Source of the DNA: Adiantum capillus-veneris
Taxonomy: Eukaryota > Streptophyta > Polypodiopsida > Polypodiales > Pteridaceae
DNA: 64,000 nt
Assembly (NCBI GenBank): GCA_014529385.2
Contig: CM043969.1
Span: forward strand, 32,220,446-32,284,445
Direction: 5' to 3'
Below, one piece after another: positions 9,709-20,746 of this stretch. Each line of letters begins with the position of its first letter. The first letter of the stretch is position 1. The notes beneath the pieces were generated by a model. The model was given only the letters and a program-made list of their open reading frames with translations. It ran no database searches and was not told the DNA's origin. A program made the position numbers and the translations under genes.

Positions 9709-10213
9709 TGTCACAAACTGATGACGTGGCATGACCACCCGCAGACAGATGTTGACGTGGACAGATAGTACGACAGCTGACGTGGCAGACTTTCGAAAAT
9801 TGCGTTGACAAGTTGTTGACGTGGCAGAACGGACCCTGTAAAATGCGCTGCTGATGTGGCAGAACTGTACGAAATTTCGCAAAAGCGTTGATGCTTTTGA
9901 GCCAATTTTGGGGGATTATTGCTTTTGGAACCCTTTGCTTCTGAGTTTACAGCTTTTGGGGCTCTGCTTTTGGCATCCCTTGTAAGAATAAAAGGGCCTC
10001 AGTCTCTAGGGCATTTGGACGCAGAGCTGTTTTGATCAAGCATTAATATAAAAGAAATACCGAAAGGGGCGCCAGTCTTTGGGGCCAATCTCCCTGGGCA
10101 TGAAACTACGTCGGGCCGTGTCGACTCAAGTTTTTAAAGTTGTGGAGTTTTTAAAGTGATTTTCTCGTGTGTCGTGTTGGATTCTCGACTTGGAATGTCC
10201 AAGTCCTATGACA
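9709..10213 (+). repeat. 3' LTR of gag-only element (505 bp)
   Basis: Starts TGTCACAAACTGATGACG and ends TCCTATGACA, followed by the TATCA duplication. Five TGACGTGGCA-like motifs lie within the first 160 bp (near 9722, 9754, 9778, 9816 and 9852). Confidence 0.92.
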
Positions 10214-10361
10214 TATCATGTTAGTCGCTGGTATCCCTTTGAATCTACCAGCCTCAATCTCAAGTTGGTGTGAAGATGGCACGCCGTAACCCATGAGATA
10301 GATGTGTATCCATATAGCTAGGTCGAATCACAAACCCATCTCGAATCACAAATCCACAAAT

Positions 10362-10694
10362 CGCAACAAAAGAAGAATTGCGTAAAGATTGATGATGTGG
10401 CAGAGCTATTAGGAATCCCGCATTTTACGTTGACATGCAGAGGGCCTTTAAATATGTGCAGAGGGCTCATTCCCTGGCATGCTTCAATACGAAGGTGCAG
10501 AGGGTGGAGTACTGGCATTGTACCGAGCTCAAGTAATATAAAGGGGCGCCAAGGTTTGGGGCCAATGCTCTCTGGGGTGGAATTTCGCCACTCCTGGTGT
10601 CGTCTATTTCTTTCTATTCAAGTTGTTATTCAAAGTGCTAAAAGTCTGTTCAGTCTACTCTTTTCTGTTGACATGCGGTGCCCGTCTTGTGATA
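10362..10694 (+). repeat. 5'-truncated LTR, TGTCACAA family
   Basis: From about 'agaagaattgcgtaaag' it follows the LTR at 11965-12589 with many substitutions and an internal deletion, and ends CTTGTGATA directly before a primer site. The first part of U3 is absent; what precedes it is unrelated-looking DNA. It serves as the left LTR of the non-coding element that ends at 12589. Confidence 0.7.
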
Positions 10695-11269
10695 GTGGTA
10701 TCAGAGCATCATGCGTGTGTTTTTTTGAAAGCATACCGACCCTACAAAAGAGCAAACAGAGCAAACCGGAGCTTCCAAAGGCTACCCTGTACTTATTAGC
10801 CACTCCCCCCACTCTTACCTCATCGCGCATCGGGCACACTCCCGTCTTCATGGCTTTGTCTTACAGGGCATAAGCCTTAAAGATCACTTGCAGAGAAGGA
10901 TCAAGGATTTTTCGAGCCGTTCTATTTTTTTCCCAGAGGTAAACTGTCTGTCCAAGAGCTTATGGACCATGCTGTGGTCGGCTACGACCTTATGAAAGAA
11001 ACCTAACCCTAATTATTGGTGCAGGTTTTAGGATGGAAAGTCAATCGACTTTTTGAGCTCGATTGTTGTCAAGATTGCTTTTTAAGTTTGAATTTTGTTT
11101 GAGAACTTGTTTGGTGATCCTGTTTGGAATTTGTTGAATTGGATGGTAACTGTTTTGAACCTGTCTTGGTGCCGATTTGAATTGTTTGACTTTGGTTTTG
11201 ATACTGGTTTCAATGATTGGTGATTTTACTCCGAGAATTGTGACAAATGATGTTTGAGAATGCTTGCTC

Positions 11270-11640
11270 ATTCATACTCATGGCCTGGACCCTTGTGGTT
11301 TTTTGCGGGGGGAGTATTGAATGTTTGAAAAGTGCTGTTTTTTTTTTTACTCATGGGCCAGACCCTTGTGGTTATTTACGGGGGCAGTATCATTGTTGTT
11401 ACTCATGGCCCGGACCTGGATGGTTATTTATGGGGGGAGTATTGAGAAGTCTGAGCATTGGTTACTCTCAGTATCTCCAAACAACGCATGCTACGGTCTG
11501 GGGGGTGTTTGGTTGTAAAAGGCCTCTTTATCTCATGGCCCGGACCTTTTTAGGCTATTTGCGGGAGGAGTGATGAGGGAGTCGTTGAACAACTCGTGGC
11601 CCGGACTTGGATGGTTATTTGTGGGGGGAGTGTTCATTGG
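11270..11640 (+). repeat. Degenerate five-copy G-rich tandem array
   Basis: Five units of roughly 45 bp start near 11276, 11351, 11399, 11532 and 11591. Each has 'actcatggcccggacc' or a close variant, then 'ggttatttg', then a purine run such as 'ggggggagt'. Spacing is irregular. The purine runs resemble the polypurine primer that precedes LTRs. Confidence 0.75.
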
Positions 11641-11717
11641 CGACTTTATGTTTCTATGTCTTGTAACATGCATATGTGAGCATTTGTGTTGCATTGTGAT
11701 GTGCCACTCATTGAATA

Positions 11718-11860
11718 TTCCTTATTGGATGAGATACTTCTGGAAAGTCAACGACCCAGGATATCTAGAGTTCTGATTTGGAATAAGACTCCTTATTGGA
11801 TGAGATTCTTCTGCAAAGCCAACGACCCACGAAATCAAGAGCTCTGATTTGGAATGAGAA
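11718..11860 (-). repeat. Two copies of the 71-bp unit
   Basis: Inverse orientation copies of the unit at 272-477, each with 'ccttattggatgagat' and 'caacgaccca'. Two copies here against three there. Confidence 0.75.
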
Positions 11861-11964
11861 AACTGATTGTCTCTCGGAATGTCCCTTGGAAATTTTTTGA
11901 GCTAACTTGAGTTGTTTTGTAGATATGCTGTAATCGCGGATGATTACTTTCTTTCAAAGAGGGA

Positions 11965-12589
11965 TGCCACAAATTGCTGACGTGTCAAGCCACTGAAGTA
12001 CGGAGCCGACTTGCACATCTCGACCGAGGGGCCTAAACCCTAAGGGAAGCAACAGAAGCAGAATTGCGTAAAGAATGACATGTGGCAGAGCTGTACGGAA
12101 TCCCGCATTTACATGCTGACATGGTAACTGTACGGACACCGAGATGCTGTGCTGACAGGTGTTGACATGACATTGTACGGATCTCTGCGTTTTGTGCTGT
12201 TTGGTGCTGACGTGGCACTATACAGATTTCTATAATTTGTGCTGGCAGCTTTTGGACAAGATGCTTTTGAACCAGTTCCTTTTGAGTTTGAAGGCTTTTG
12301 ATGTAAACTACTTTTCACAAGCCAAGGGCCTTTAAATATGTGCAGAGGGCTCATTCTCTCGCATGCTTCAATACGAAGGTGTAAAGGGTGGAGTACTGGC
12401 ATTGTACTGAGTTCAAGTAATATAAATAAATACCGAAAGGGTCGCCAAGGTTTGGGGCCAATGCTCTCTGGGGCGAAACTTCGCCACTCCCCGTGTCCTC
12501 TATCTCTATCCGTTCAGTTGTTATTTAAAGTGCTAAAATTCTATTCAGCCTGCTCTTTTTTGTTGGCACGTGATGCCCATCTTGTGACA
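11965..12589 (+). repeat. 3' LTR of non-coding element (625 bp)
   Basis: Starts TGCCACAAATTGCTGACG and ends ATCTTGTGACA. It has the telo-box AAACCCTAA at 12035-12043, repeated 'gctgacatgg' or 'gctgacgtggc' plus 'gtacggat' motifs, and 'ctttaaatatg' as a TATA-like site near 12330. It aligns along its length with the solo LTR at 3793-4463. No certain target duplication was found because the left end of the element is truncated. Confidence 0.85.
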
Positions 12590-15420
12590 ATCAAAGAGCT
12601 AGAGCTTTGTTCGGGGTTCCTGGATTCGAACCTGCGAACGCATCCTCTCCAATCCTCCCAGGGCCGCATACGCTCTGGTGAGTCTAGTCTCTACTGCTTT
12701 CTTCAAAGAAAACTTTGTCCCAGTGAAGCCGCCTGTGAGAGGAGCTTGAGGTGTTTGCTGCTCAAAAATAGCAGATGGCTGACTCGATGACCCAGAAACA
12801 GCAGTTGGTTGGTTGGGCGATCCAAAAGCAGGTGTTTGACATGGCGATCCGAAATGGCAGCATGAGGACACACTAGTAGTCCATGAATGGAAGTGGACAC
12901 ACGGGCAGTGCATGCATGGAAATTGGACACACGGGCGTTCCTTGCAGGAAAGTGCACACACAGGCACTCCCAGCATAGTAGGAGCCAAACGCCTTACACA
13001 CAGGCAGTGCTTGCATACCAGTACACAAGTGGCACAAATATCTCAGCTTTGCACACTATATATTTACATTTATGCCTTTTCATCACTTTAGGCCGATCTC
13101 TCTCTGAGAAGACTATGTATTACTGCTGAGTTCTAATATAATAAAGAAATACTGCCTGAAGCGCCTATTCAAGGGCTAGTGTTGGGTAAGAGAGGAACTT
13201 GGTCTCTTCATTTCTCCATCTCTCTTTCTCTCTCATTCTACCTCGTAATCTCCATTCCGCTAGTTGCCTATGAGCTGAATTCTCTCTTTCTCTCAGTAAT
13301 TCTATGAGTTGTGAGCCCTCCATCTCTTTCATTCATATGTGAGATGAATACTCTCTTCACTCTCTCGCTTGTGCTGGAAATTCTGCTTTTCTCTCATTCA
13401 CCACCTGGGCAGTTGCTCAAGCCAGTTACACCAGTCATGGTCCGTCGTTTCACCTCTGTATAAAGCTGAATAATTTTCAATCACCAATCACTATAGTACA
13501 AGCTCTGCTGCTACATTATTATCTTTTGGTGTGTAGCCAATACTTTGTTATCAGCGTGTGGTCATTGCATGTGCGCCCTTTTTCCTTGTGTGTTTAATGT
13601 GGTTTCGATCCCCTTAGATCAACCAAAAGTCAATTCCTAGGTCTGTTTGACAGTTTTGGCCTTGAATGCCTTTTGCCCTGTTTTGACCCACTTCTTGAAG
13701 TCTTTCGATACCCTTGCTTTTGGATAAGTTGTTTGTGTTGGTCTCTGCTACAAAGGCTATATAGTCTCTATCCAAAAATTTAGCAAGGGGACGATCCATG
13801 CTCCATCAAATCTGAACCCCAAACTTGGCTTGGTGACTACCTGCAGTCTAAGGAGTCTTCCCCACAACTTAGTTTTGGATTTGGACAAATTTTTCTTGAT
13901 CCAAAGAAAGTTTTTGTGTCTTCCTTGCGATTTTTGACTTGCAACTGATTTATTTGTGATTTGGTCAACTTTTTGTTGTTTTTTTCTATGGTTCCCTTTT
14001 CAAAAGTTTCCCCAAATGTTAGCTACTCACTGCTCAAATCTTAACTCCTCATCATAAGGTATGCAACAAACTCTCCTCTCAGAATGTTTTAGGGAATATA
14101 AGGCTAATTTGAGTCACTCAATATAGTATGAGGGTCTGAGGAGTGAGGTCCCCCTGTCTGTATCCGTTCCTCCAAGGATAGCCCTGATGGCTGAGATCAC
14201 CATTAGGAAACATATCCCAAAATTGGTGTGTTTTTTAGTTACAAATAGTCACTGCTGTATGTGGAACTTCAGTATCTCTCTAGCATAGCAAAAATCCTCA
14301 CTCTTGTGTCAGTCAAGCCTGATGTGTGTGGTGCATCGTCACCACCCGAAACGGAAACGGAAAATTCGGGTATTTCAGAGTTTCATCCGGGGCAGAAACG
14401 ATCAAGAAACGGCTTCTCTTTAAGAAATTATAAACAATATATTACATAAAGCAAGTAGCTTAGGAGGGGCTATATGTGTATTTCTAACCGAAACACAACA
14501 AAACATGATTGAGAAGTTTCAAAAACTTAAGGCTTCAAAAAAAGAAACGGTAAACCGTAAACTTACAGTCTACAACCCTACAAGTTACAACTTAATAGAC
14601 TATTTTCAAATACTACAGAGTGTAAAACCAAGGTACAACTTACAAGATACATCATAATGTCACAAGTCAAAATTGTCCATACGCTACAAGAGCCTATCTT
14701 TTCGTGTGTGCGACACTTGTTGTTTGCTCTTAAAGCTTTGCCCATGAAACTGCTCGCAAAAACAGCAATTTGGGAAAAATCGCGTTTTCCCCCCAAATTT
14801 ACCCTTTCAAAAAAAAAGGTTTGAAACGGCGTTTCCATTCGGGCCCCCGAAACGCCATTTCTTGTTACTATGGTGAAACTCTCATTTGTGGGGTCCCCAA
14901 GATATGCAGACAAAGGCACCACATGTACCTTGGTGTGTATAAATGTGACATATTGTCTGCCTCTCTCTCAAACATGTGTGGACGATTATTATGTTGGTTT
15001 CGCAAGGTTAATGGTTAGCCTCTCCATGTAAAACCGCTCTAGAGCCATCATTACCTTCAGACGGTGAGCCTAAAACTTCTATAGAGCTATTATATGTTCT
15101 GAATATAGAAGTAAAGCACTAAGGAGAGAGGGCAGCAATTAAGGTGATGGCATTGAATCTTTAGCACGGTGGCGGGATACAGGCTGTACAGCAGGGGGGG
15201 CAATGGGCAGTGCAGCCAAGAGGGCAACTGAGGTGCACAACGGCTTATTAAATTTTTGGATTGAATATTTTTTAACAAGGAGCAAGAACTGTCTGAGGCT
15301 TTTCCGTAAATTTCCTGTAGTTAATCTGAGTTCTTATCTTCATTGTGTGAGTATGCATGAAATGATGCAAAGCATGTGGATCCTTTCTTATATTAGTGGT
15401 TTTTCCTTCTGATAACGCAG
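12590..15420. other. No clear gene; possible LTR and scattered repeats
   Basis: 12590-13550 has features of a further LTR: short repeated 'acacacgggc' or 'cacacaggc' units at 12895-13010, a 'ctatatattta' TATA-like site near 13060, CT-rich sequence, and 'ttatcagcgtgtgg' near 13550 resembling a primer site. I could not define both ends. 13560-15420 shows no convincing exon; 'cgaaacg' motifs cluster at 14345-14545 and 14820-14860. Upstream exons of the golgin gene were sought here and not found. Confidence 0.4.
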
Positions 15421-16695
15421 GCTTCAAGGGAAGATTCAATAAAACTAGGTGAGTGTTACTGCAAGTATGCTGCATCCTCAACAGGCTGCTGAATCATACA
15501 CTTGGTCATCTTAAGATTTTCATCAACTTTTCTTCTCATTTTTTTCATTGGGCTTAGGTAGGGATTTTGAAGAAAGTCACCTATCAGTTGGAGAGCAGCA
15601 GATTCTGGTAGGTTCTTAGAACAACTGGCATGTCTTGGCTTGCCTCTTTTTTGCCTTGAATGAATTTCAGGGTGCCAATCACTGCTAGTGTGCCACTTGT
15701 TAATAGCTAGTCCGTTATGTTCTTTACAGATGCTTGCAAGGCAGCAAGCACAAAGAGAGGAGGAGCTTTCTCAATGCCAGCGTCATATACAAGCTTTACA
15801 GGTAAATTTTGGGAAAGCATGTTTCCACAGGAATATATTATCAAGGTCTGCAAGTTTTTAATCTTAAATTACTTTTCAGGATGAGATTGTTGAGTTGGAG
15901 CATGAAAATCGTTTGCACACTCAGCAGGTCCGTGTTCCCATGTATTGTTTTTTTTTGTTTTTCTGTTTTTGCATTCCCTTCAAATCAAGCATGTCAATAG
16001 CTGTCTGTTTTTGGACATTTGTTTCCCATTGTCAATCCTAGCCAAAAATCAGTGAAGACTTTGCGGCGGTAGACGCAGTATCTATGGTGTTTGCTTTTTT
16101 GTTGTAGAAGCATCCTGTATGTGCACAGCAGATATCCATGTGTTGTATAGCGTAATCCGTTTCACTTGATGGGTGCTAGAAAATGATGCATGAGACAGAC
16201 TAGAGCAAATTAAGTGCATTCTTTGTCACAATTGATATTTTACAGAGTGCATGCTACACAGGAAGCTGCTTTGAAGGAAGAATTGCGAAATCTTGAGCGA
16301 TCCAGGAAGCGAGAGGGTGTAGATATGACTTACCTTAAGAATGTAATCGTGAAGCTTCTAGAAACCGGTACTGTTTGTCATAATGTTGTGCCGCTGATTT
16401 AATTTCTCCAACTTTAGTGTATGGCGGAACAAGGTCTTGAAGAAAAATACATTTGGTTGTGTTGCAGGGGAAGTAGAGGCCCTACTTCCTGTGGTGGCTA
16501 TGTTGTTGCAGTTCAGCCGAGATGAGGTCATTGTCTCTTTAGAATGTTCTTTAAAAAGTTTACCACCAAAACTAACTTGTAATTGTGCAGCTGAAAAAAT
16601 GTCAGGAGGTTTACAATGTGGTGCCAGACGCACCTGCGACTCATGCTCCCACGACACTTTTCTCAAGGTTCTTGTTCTCAAAGGCTGGGAAATGA
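15421..16695 (+). CDS. GRIP: GRIP-domain golgin, C-terminal seven exons (partial)
   Basis: Seven exons join in frame with GT-AG introns: 15421-15448, 15558-15607, 15730-15801, 15880-15927, 16262-16367, 16468-16526 and 16591-16695 (stop TGA 16693-16695). Their summed length is 468 bases, 155 residues plus stop. The protein begins inside a coiled coil rich in Q, E and R ('ARQQAQREEELSQC', 'DEIVELEHENRLHTQQ'), then has the GRIP domain: 'GVDMTYLKNVIVKLLE', 'GEVEALLPVVAMLLQF', with the tyrosine of YLKNV that in this family contacts ARL-type GTPases. The domain targets golgins to the trans-Golgi, where the coiled coil tethers vesicles. Plant GRIP proteins are several hundred residues long, so most of the N-terminal coil is missing: either far upstream beyond inserted repeats, or the gene is truncated. 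The first exon's upstream splice site (ending 15420, ..acgcag) is good, so exons should continue upstream. Splice coordinates were read by eye. Confidence 0.88.
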
Positions 16696-17380
16696 ACCCT
16701 GGGAGCGATTAGGTGCAATATTGAATCCTATTTTGGAGATGCGGTCATGGACGGGCTCGTTCAAGAGGATGCATTGGAGGATTGTACAAAGCTTCTGCTT
16801 TCGACAGTAGAGCAGAAGCAAGACGGCCATTCTTTATTCACGGTCACTCCTACCAGTCCAAGCAAAACAAGGCTGTCAGCAGTACTTGGTTTTGGAAGGG
16901 CGGTCGATTTCTTTTGTAAGATAGACACTGGAAACACAATCCTGTACATTATCTCCAAAAGGAAACTAGCTGTCTGGGTACTTGGCCTCACTAAACCTTG
17001 CTGCCAGCCATCATTTTCTGGCAATTGAGATTCAAAGCTTGAGGCCTGTTATAGCAACATTTGCAATATATGATGCACAGATTTCTTTTTCGAGTCCTGT
17101 GCCAAACATACTAACAGGACTAAGGTAATTTTTGATTTTGTGGTGCTCTTTGTCAGAAGTGCAGGTGTCAAAGTGAGCAAGGCTCTGAGCTTTGAATACA
17201 AAGGTGCTCCAGAAGGCAATGGATGCATGGAAAGTAATAATTGGAGTTGTTTAGACGTCTCTTCTATCGATCTCATTTTAAAACACTTTGTTTAAATTGG
17301 GTGAGGTGAGTGCTTGTTTGCAAAAAGGGGAATGGACTGCAAGATTTTTTTTAAAATGTGTTTTTTTGAGAATAAAAGCA
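16696..17380 (+). other. Probable 3' untranslated region of golgin gene
   Basis: Downstream of the stop there is no further exon in frame. An open frame at 16747-17028 (93 codons) resembles no family I know and is probably chance. An AATAAA lies at about 17371-17376, a possible polyadenylation signal. The transcript end is not determinable here. Confidence 0.35.
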
Positions 17381-17479
17381 TTCTCCATGGTGGTTAATCT
17401 TGAAAATAAAAGTTGCACCTCCTATCTTCTCTCTTAGCCATAATGTCATGCCATTGTTGCCATTCCTCTCTCCTAGGTG

Positions 17480-17481
<2 letters not shown>

Positions 17482-17513
<32 letters not shown>
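17482..17513. repeat. Poly-C tract, 32 bp
   Basis: Thirty-two consecutive C residues. Comparable G or C runs occur at 24368-24398, 46975-46996 and 50753-50775. Confidence 0.95.
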
Positions 17514-17515
<2 letters not shown>

Positions 17516-20500
17516 CCCTGCCCCCAAAAAAGGAGGGCTTGAACCCTTAATATTACAAAATAGTACAAAGGCAGACATTGCCTATCACAGTACAGCATGT
17601 AGCCATCATACAGAATACAATCAATGGAAAAAAATCCCCTCGAGATCTTGAGGACCTACAAACGGGAATAGCCAATGAATCAACATAGCTAGGATGGATA
17701 TGTGGAGATAGGGAGAAAATAGGACTCATTATGCAAGAACTAGGATGGCCAAATAATGCTCTCATAGAAGCACGAACCACCAGTGCATCAAGATTTTGTA
17801 TCACCACCCACACCATGAAGCACGGCTAGAATTGAACTGATGAGATTGCTCTCATAGACAGTGTACTCCCAAGTTTATATAAGAGTCTTCAAGAATGTAG
17901 GAAAGTACAAAGAGAGACTGCTGATTGCTTCCATGTCTTGTAAAAGGTCAATTACAGGGAACATTTCTTAAAAGATGCTTTTATGTAATCGTTCAATGGT
18001 GAAAGGTGTCCTGATGACGGGTGATGGTTTTGTCAAGGTCGGGGAGATGCGAGAACTCACTAGGCTCTGTGTACCTGGCGTCCTGTCAGGTCTCCTTTGC
18101 ATGAAAATCTTCGTGAAGCAGGATAAGCTACTGAGGAAGAGATTACCAACTTCCCATCCCCTGAACCCAATTTGGAAGGTCGACAAACTCCTCCGTCAAC
18201 CAAGAGAAAATCAATAAAACCAAGCAAAAGCTTCACATACAACATGCACATGTACACATGAAATAGCAAAAAGCAAAACCATGCATTATCCAAGGAAACC
18301 GCACTCGAGAAAAATTTACAATTGGAAGAAACCGCATGAAACACAAGAAAAAAGAACCTGTAGAAATTATAACATGAACAAAATTGAAAAAGAGACAGTA
18401 GAGAATAAAGAAGAGGCAGACCCATATTGAGATTGGAGAGGTTAGGCTATTGTGAATCACCGTTACTGGACGAGCTAAATGGTGCCAAAGGCAATCTTAC
18501 AACGAGCTAATAGACGGCGATGCAGTCAGAAAGTAGAAAGCTTATGATATTGGGTTGGTATCTATGTCAAAAAGGAACCACAGCTTCGTCTTCGAGAATG
18601 GATGAGTTTCACTTTTAGAGAAGCTTTGTAGGAGCCTCAATGTGAAGCTTCAGAAACCTAAGGTTGTGATTTTTCATGCAAACAAGCAAGTCAGGAGTAC
18701 AACCTTGCTCATGCTAGTTGGAGGGCGAATTGGGATGGTAAACTTGAGTACCTTGGGATTGGTTTTAGAGCCGTCACATTGTTTCTCAATGGCAAGCGTA
18801 GCAAGAGACATGCTTACGCAACATTGGCATTGCTAGACTGATTGTAAAATCATGTGTATTTTCATGCCAGTCTCCTCCCTACCATCCTCTATATAGCCTT
18901 AATATAGACCTCCTTGCCTATGCATGCTTGACATGTGGTAGGTGACCACTGCTTTGAGGCATCACACAAAAGAATGGGAGCTTCATTCGATGCATATAAT
19001 AACTATATTCAAAATAACGATACACGAGTTTGTCAGGTCGAGGGAAGATAAAAGAGTTGCATTTGTACGAATGAACTAGATTACTTGTTTGAAATGAGTA
19101 TCAAAGATATGTTTATATAACACTAAGGAGGTAGCATTTGCTTACCTCATACATGACAACTTGGAAAAACCTATTTTAAGAGTTGAACTCAAATTTGCAT
19201 ATTTAAGGGGTTTTGTTCATGCCTACATGAATTTTGCATGTGATATTATGCTTTAAAAATGTTCCACTTGGGATAGCCTATGACCAAGGCCTCTATTGGC
19301 AATGGTACACATGCCACGATGCCTAGTGAGGAACATGCTCCATTGTGTCTCTAGGACAAAGCTGATGAACTTTATAAGCCTCTCCTTAGGGTTGCGATTA
19401 AACCGATAGGTTGAAGATACAACTCAATATCCACACAAGATGACGATGATGACAAGACCCTCCCAAAAACAGAAGTGAAAAAATCAATTTTCAAACTAGT
19501 GTTCTCCCAAGTGGAACCTTCTGAGGTCTATCTTTTCGCTTGATCAACGAACTTTGTAAACATCATAGAACACAATTTCCACAAATATCTATGTTTATTG
19601 AGGAATTGTAAACATGTAGTACTGCATAAACATTTTATAGATGGAATACCTTGATGCACCTCTTAAAAAGAATAGTAGGTAAAATTAATAAAACGTACAT
19701 TGGTATCATACATGGTATAGCCACTCATAACATTATCATACTTTCCTATATTGCTACTCTTGTAAGTAAAATCATAATTAAATCTAACTAGACAACCGTG
19801 GCCATATAATTGCCTAAAAAGAGATTGGCATAATGATCCTCATAGAATAAGAGTGATTAGCATTTCAAGACCCATCGCGACATATATGACTCGTCGTGAT
19901 CAAAATTTCAAGATGCCTCATGACATATACGAAAAAATGATGCATAGTCCATGACAACTCATACTCTCCACATGTGAATGTCTTATATAATGATGTCGAT
20001 ACCTCGACCATCGGTGTTGACATCCTTGCCAAAAAGGATTTAATGTATGCGTGGCTAAACTGAATTCCATGAGCTTAAGACGATATTATCCATCCTTGTG
20101 ACTAATCACAAGTACCATAGAAAAGATCTCTACTCTTGTCGTCATGGGATGCTTTTAATTTAATCTTGCTTTCAAGATTTTGGAGAACATAAAAGCATTA
20201 CTGTTTGCCTTCCTGGATTGCTACCTTTGTAGCTATTGATGCCTTTCTAAAAAATGAACATCCTATGTGATGAAACCAATTGGTAGTTGGGAATTTAAGT
20301 AAGATGAATGTACGTGCACTCCTTGTCTCACAAAAATCTTACCATGCGTGTAACATAAATGGTACATGTCATGTCATATATTGCATCGGAACCATGGAGC
20401 ACATGTGGCACACACAAGTAGGGTGCCTAGTGTACATTGCTCGTGCATAGCTTGGGGATCTCAAGAAGTTTAGGATGGCCATATGGGTGTGTAGCTCGGC

Positions 20501-20700
20501 ACACAAAAGGCTAGGGTCTTGTCTGGCCAACTGTGAACTGGTCTAGGGTCAATCTTTTATAAAGACGACTCCTATGGTTAGGTGGTACGTCATTAGCAGT
20601 GCTCCTATGCAGAGAGCTCTCTCTAGAGCTCTCCAAGAGAGACATATGACGCTTAGGATTAGTGTAACATGAGAGCTCTCCAAGGGAGACGTATGAAGCT
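17514..20700. other. No recognisable gene
   Basis: Only short open frames without family resemblance were seen on either strand, and base composition becomes AT-rich after about 19000. A small duplication lies at 20625-20710: 'agagctctccaag' followed by 'gagac.tatga.gcttagg' occurs twice. Confidence 0.5.
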
Positions 20701-20733
20701 TAGGATTTTGCATATGTTACACTACTGGTATCA

Positions 20734-20746
20734 GATCAATAATGAT
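20734..20746 (+). promoter_or_regulatory. Primer-site-like TGGTATCAGATCA
   Basis: At about this position 'ctggtatcagatcaat' follows 'catatgttacacta'. It resembles an LTR end plus an initiator Met tRNA primer site. The matching LTR start and a second LTR were not found, so it may be the scar of an old copia-type insertion. Confidence 0.35.

Larger units (their letters stand above)
7342..10213 (+). mobile_element. Gag-only LTR retrotransposon with both LTRs
   Basis: Both LTRs, a primer site, a polypurine tract and a perfect 5-bp duplication TATCA (7337-7341 and 10214-10218) mark a complete insertion. The internal region of about 1.85 kb has only a decayed gag; protease, reverse transcriptase and integrase are missing. 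The leader and LTR ends match the chromovirus-associated family nearby, so it probably depended on proteins from a full-length relative. The two LTRs differ by several indels and substitutions, so the insertion is not recent. Confidence 0.93.
10695..11964 (+). mobile_element. Non-coding internal region of LTR element
   Basis: Begins with the primer site TGGTATCAGAGCATCATG (10696 on) and ends with the purine tract CAAAGAGGGA (11955-11964) before the 3' LTR. The 1270 bases between carry no gag or pol; open frames are short and repeat-derived. It includes a five-copy G-rich tandem array (11270-11640) and two 71-bp-type units (11718-11860). The same leader and middle appear inverted at 1-1675. 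I interpret the pair as a non-autonomous LTR family that relies on proteins from elsewhere. Confidence 0.75.

Noticed and set aside
12599-12988. Minus-strand frame with Cys-rich start and Ser-rich middle
   Set aside because: The Cys pattern comes from short 'acacacgggc' DNA repeats in a probable LTR, and no known domain is present.
14320-14890. Cluster of 'cgaaacg' motifs suspected to be a MITE
   Set aside because: No matched terminal inverted repeats or target duplication could be located.
16747-17028. Open frame of 93 codons after the golgin stop
   Set aside because: It lies in the presumed 3' untranslated region, has no splice or family support, and an antisense frame of similar length overlaps it.
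18060-18460. Minus-strand hydrophobic open frames
   Set aside because: Phe/Cys/Leu-rich composition comes from AT-rich DNA read on the complement; no start context, no family resemblance, and overlapping frames are equally open.
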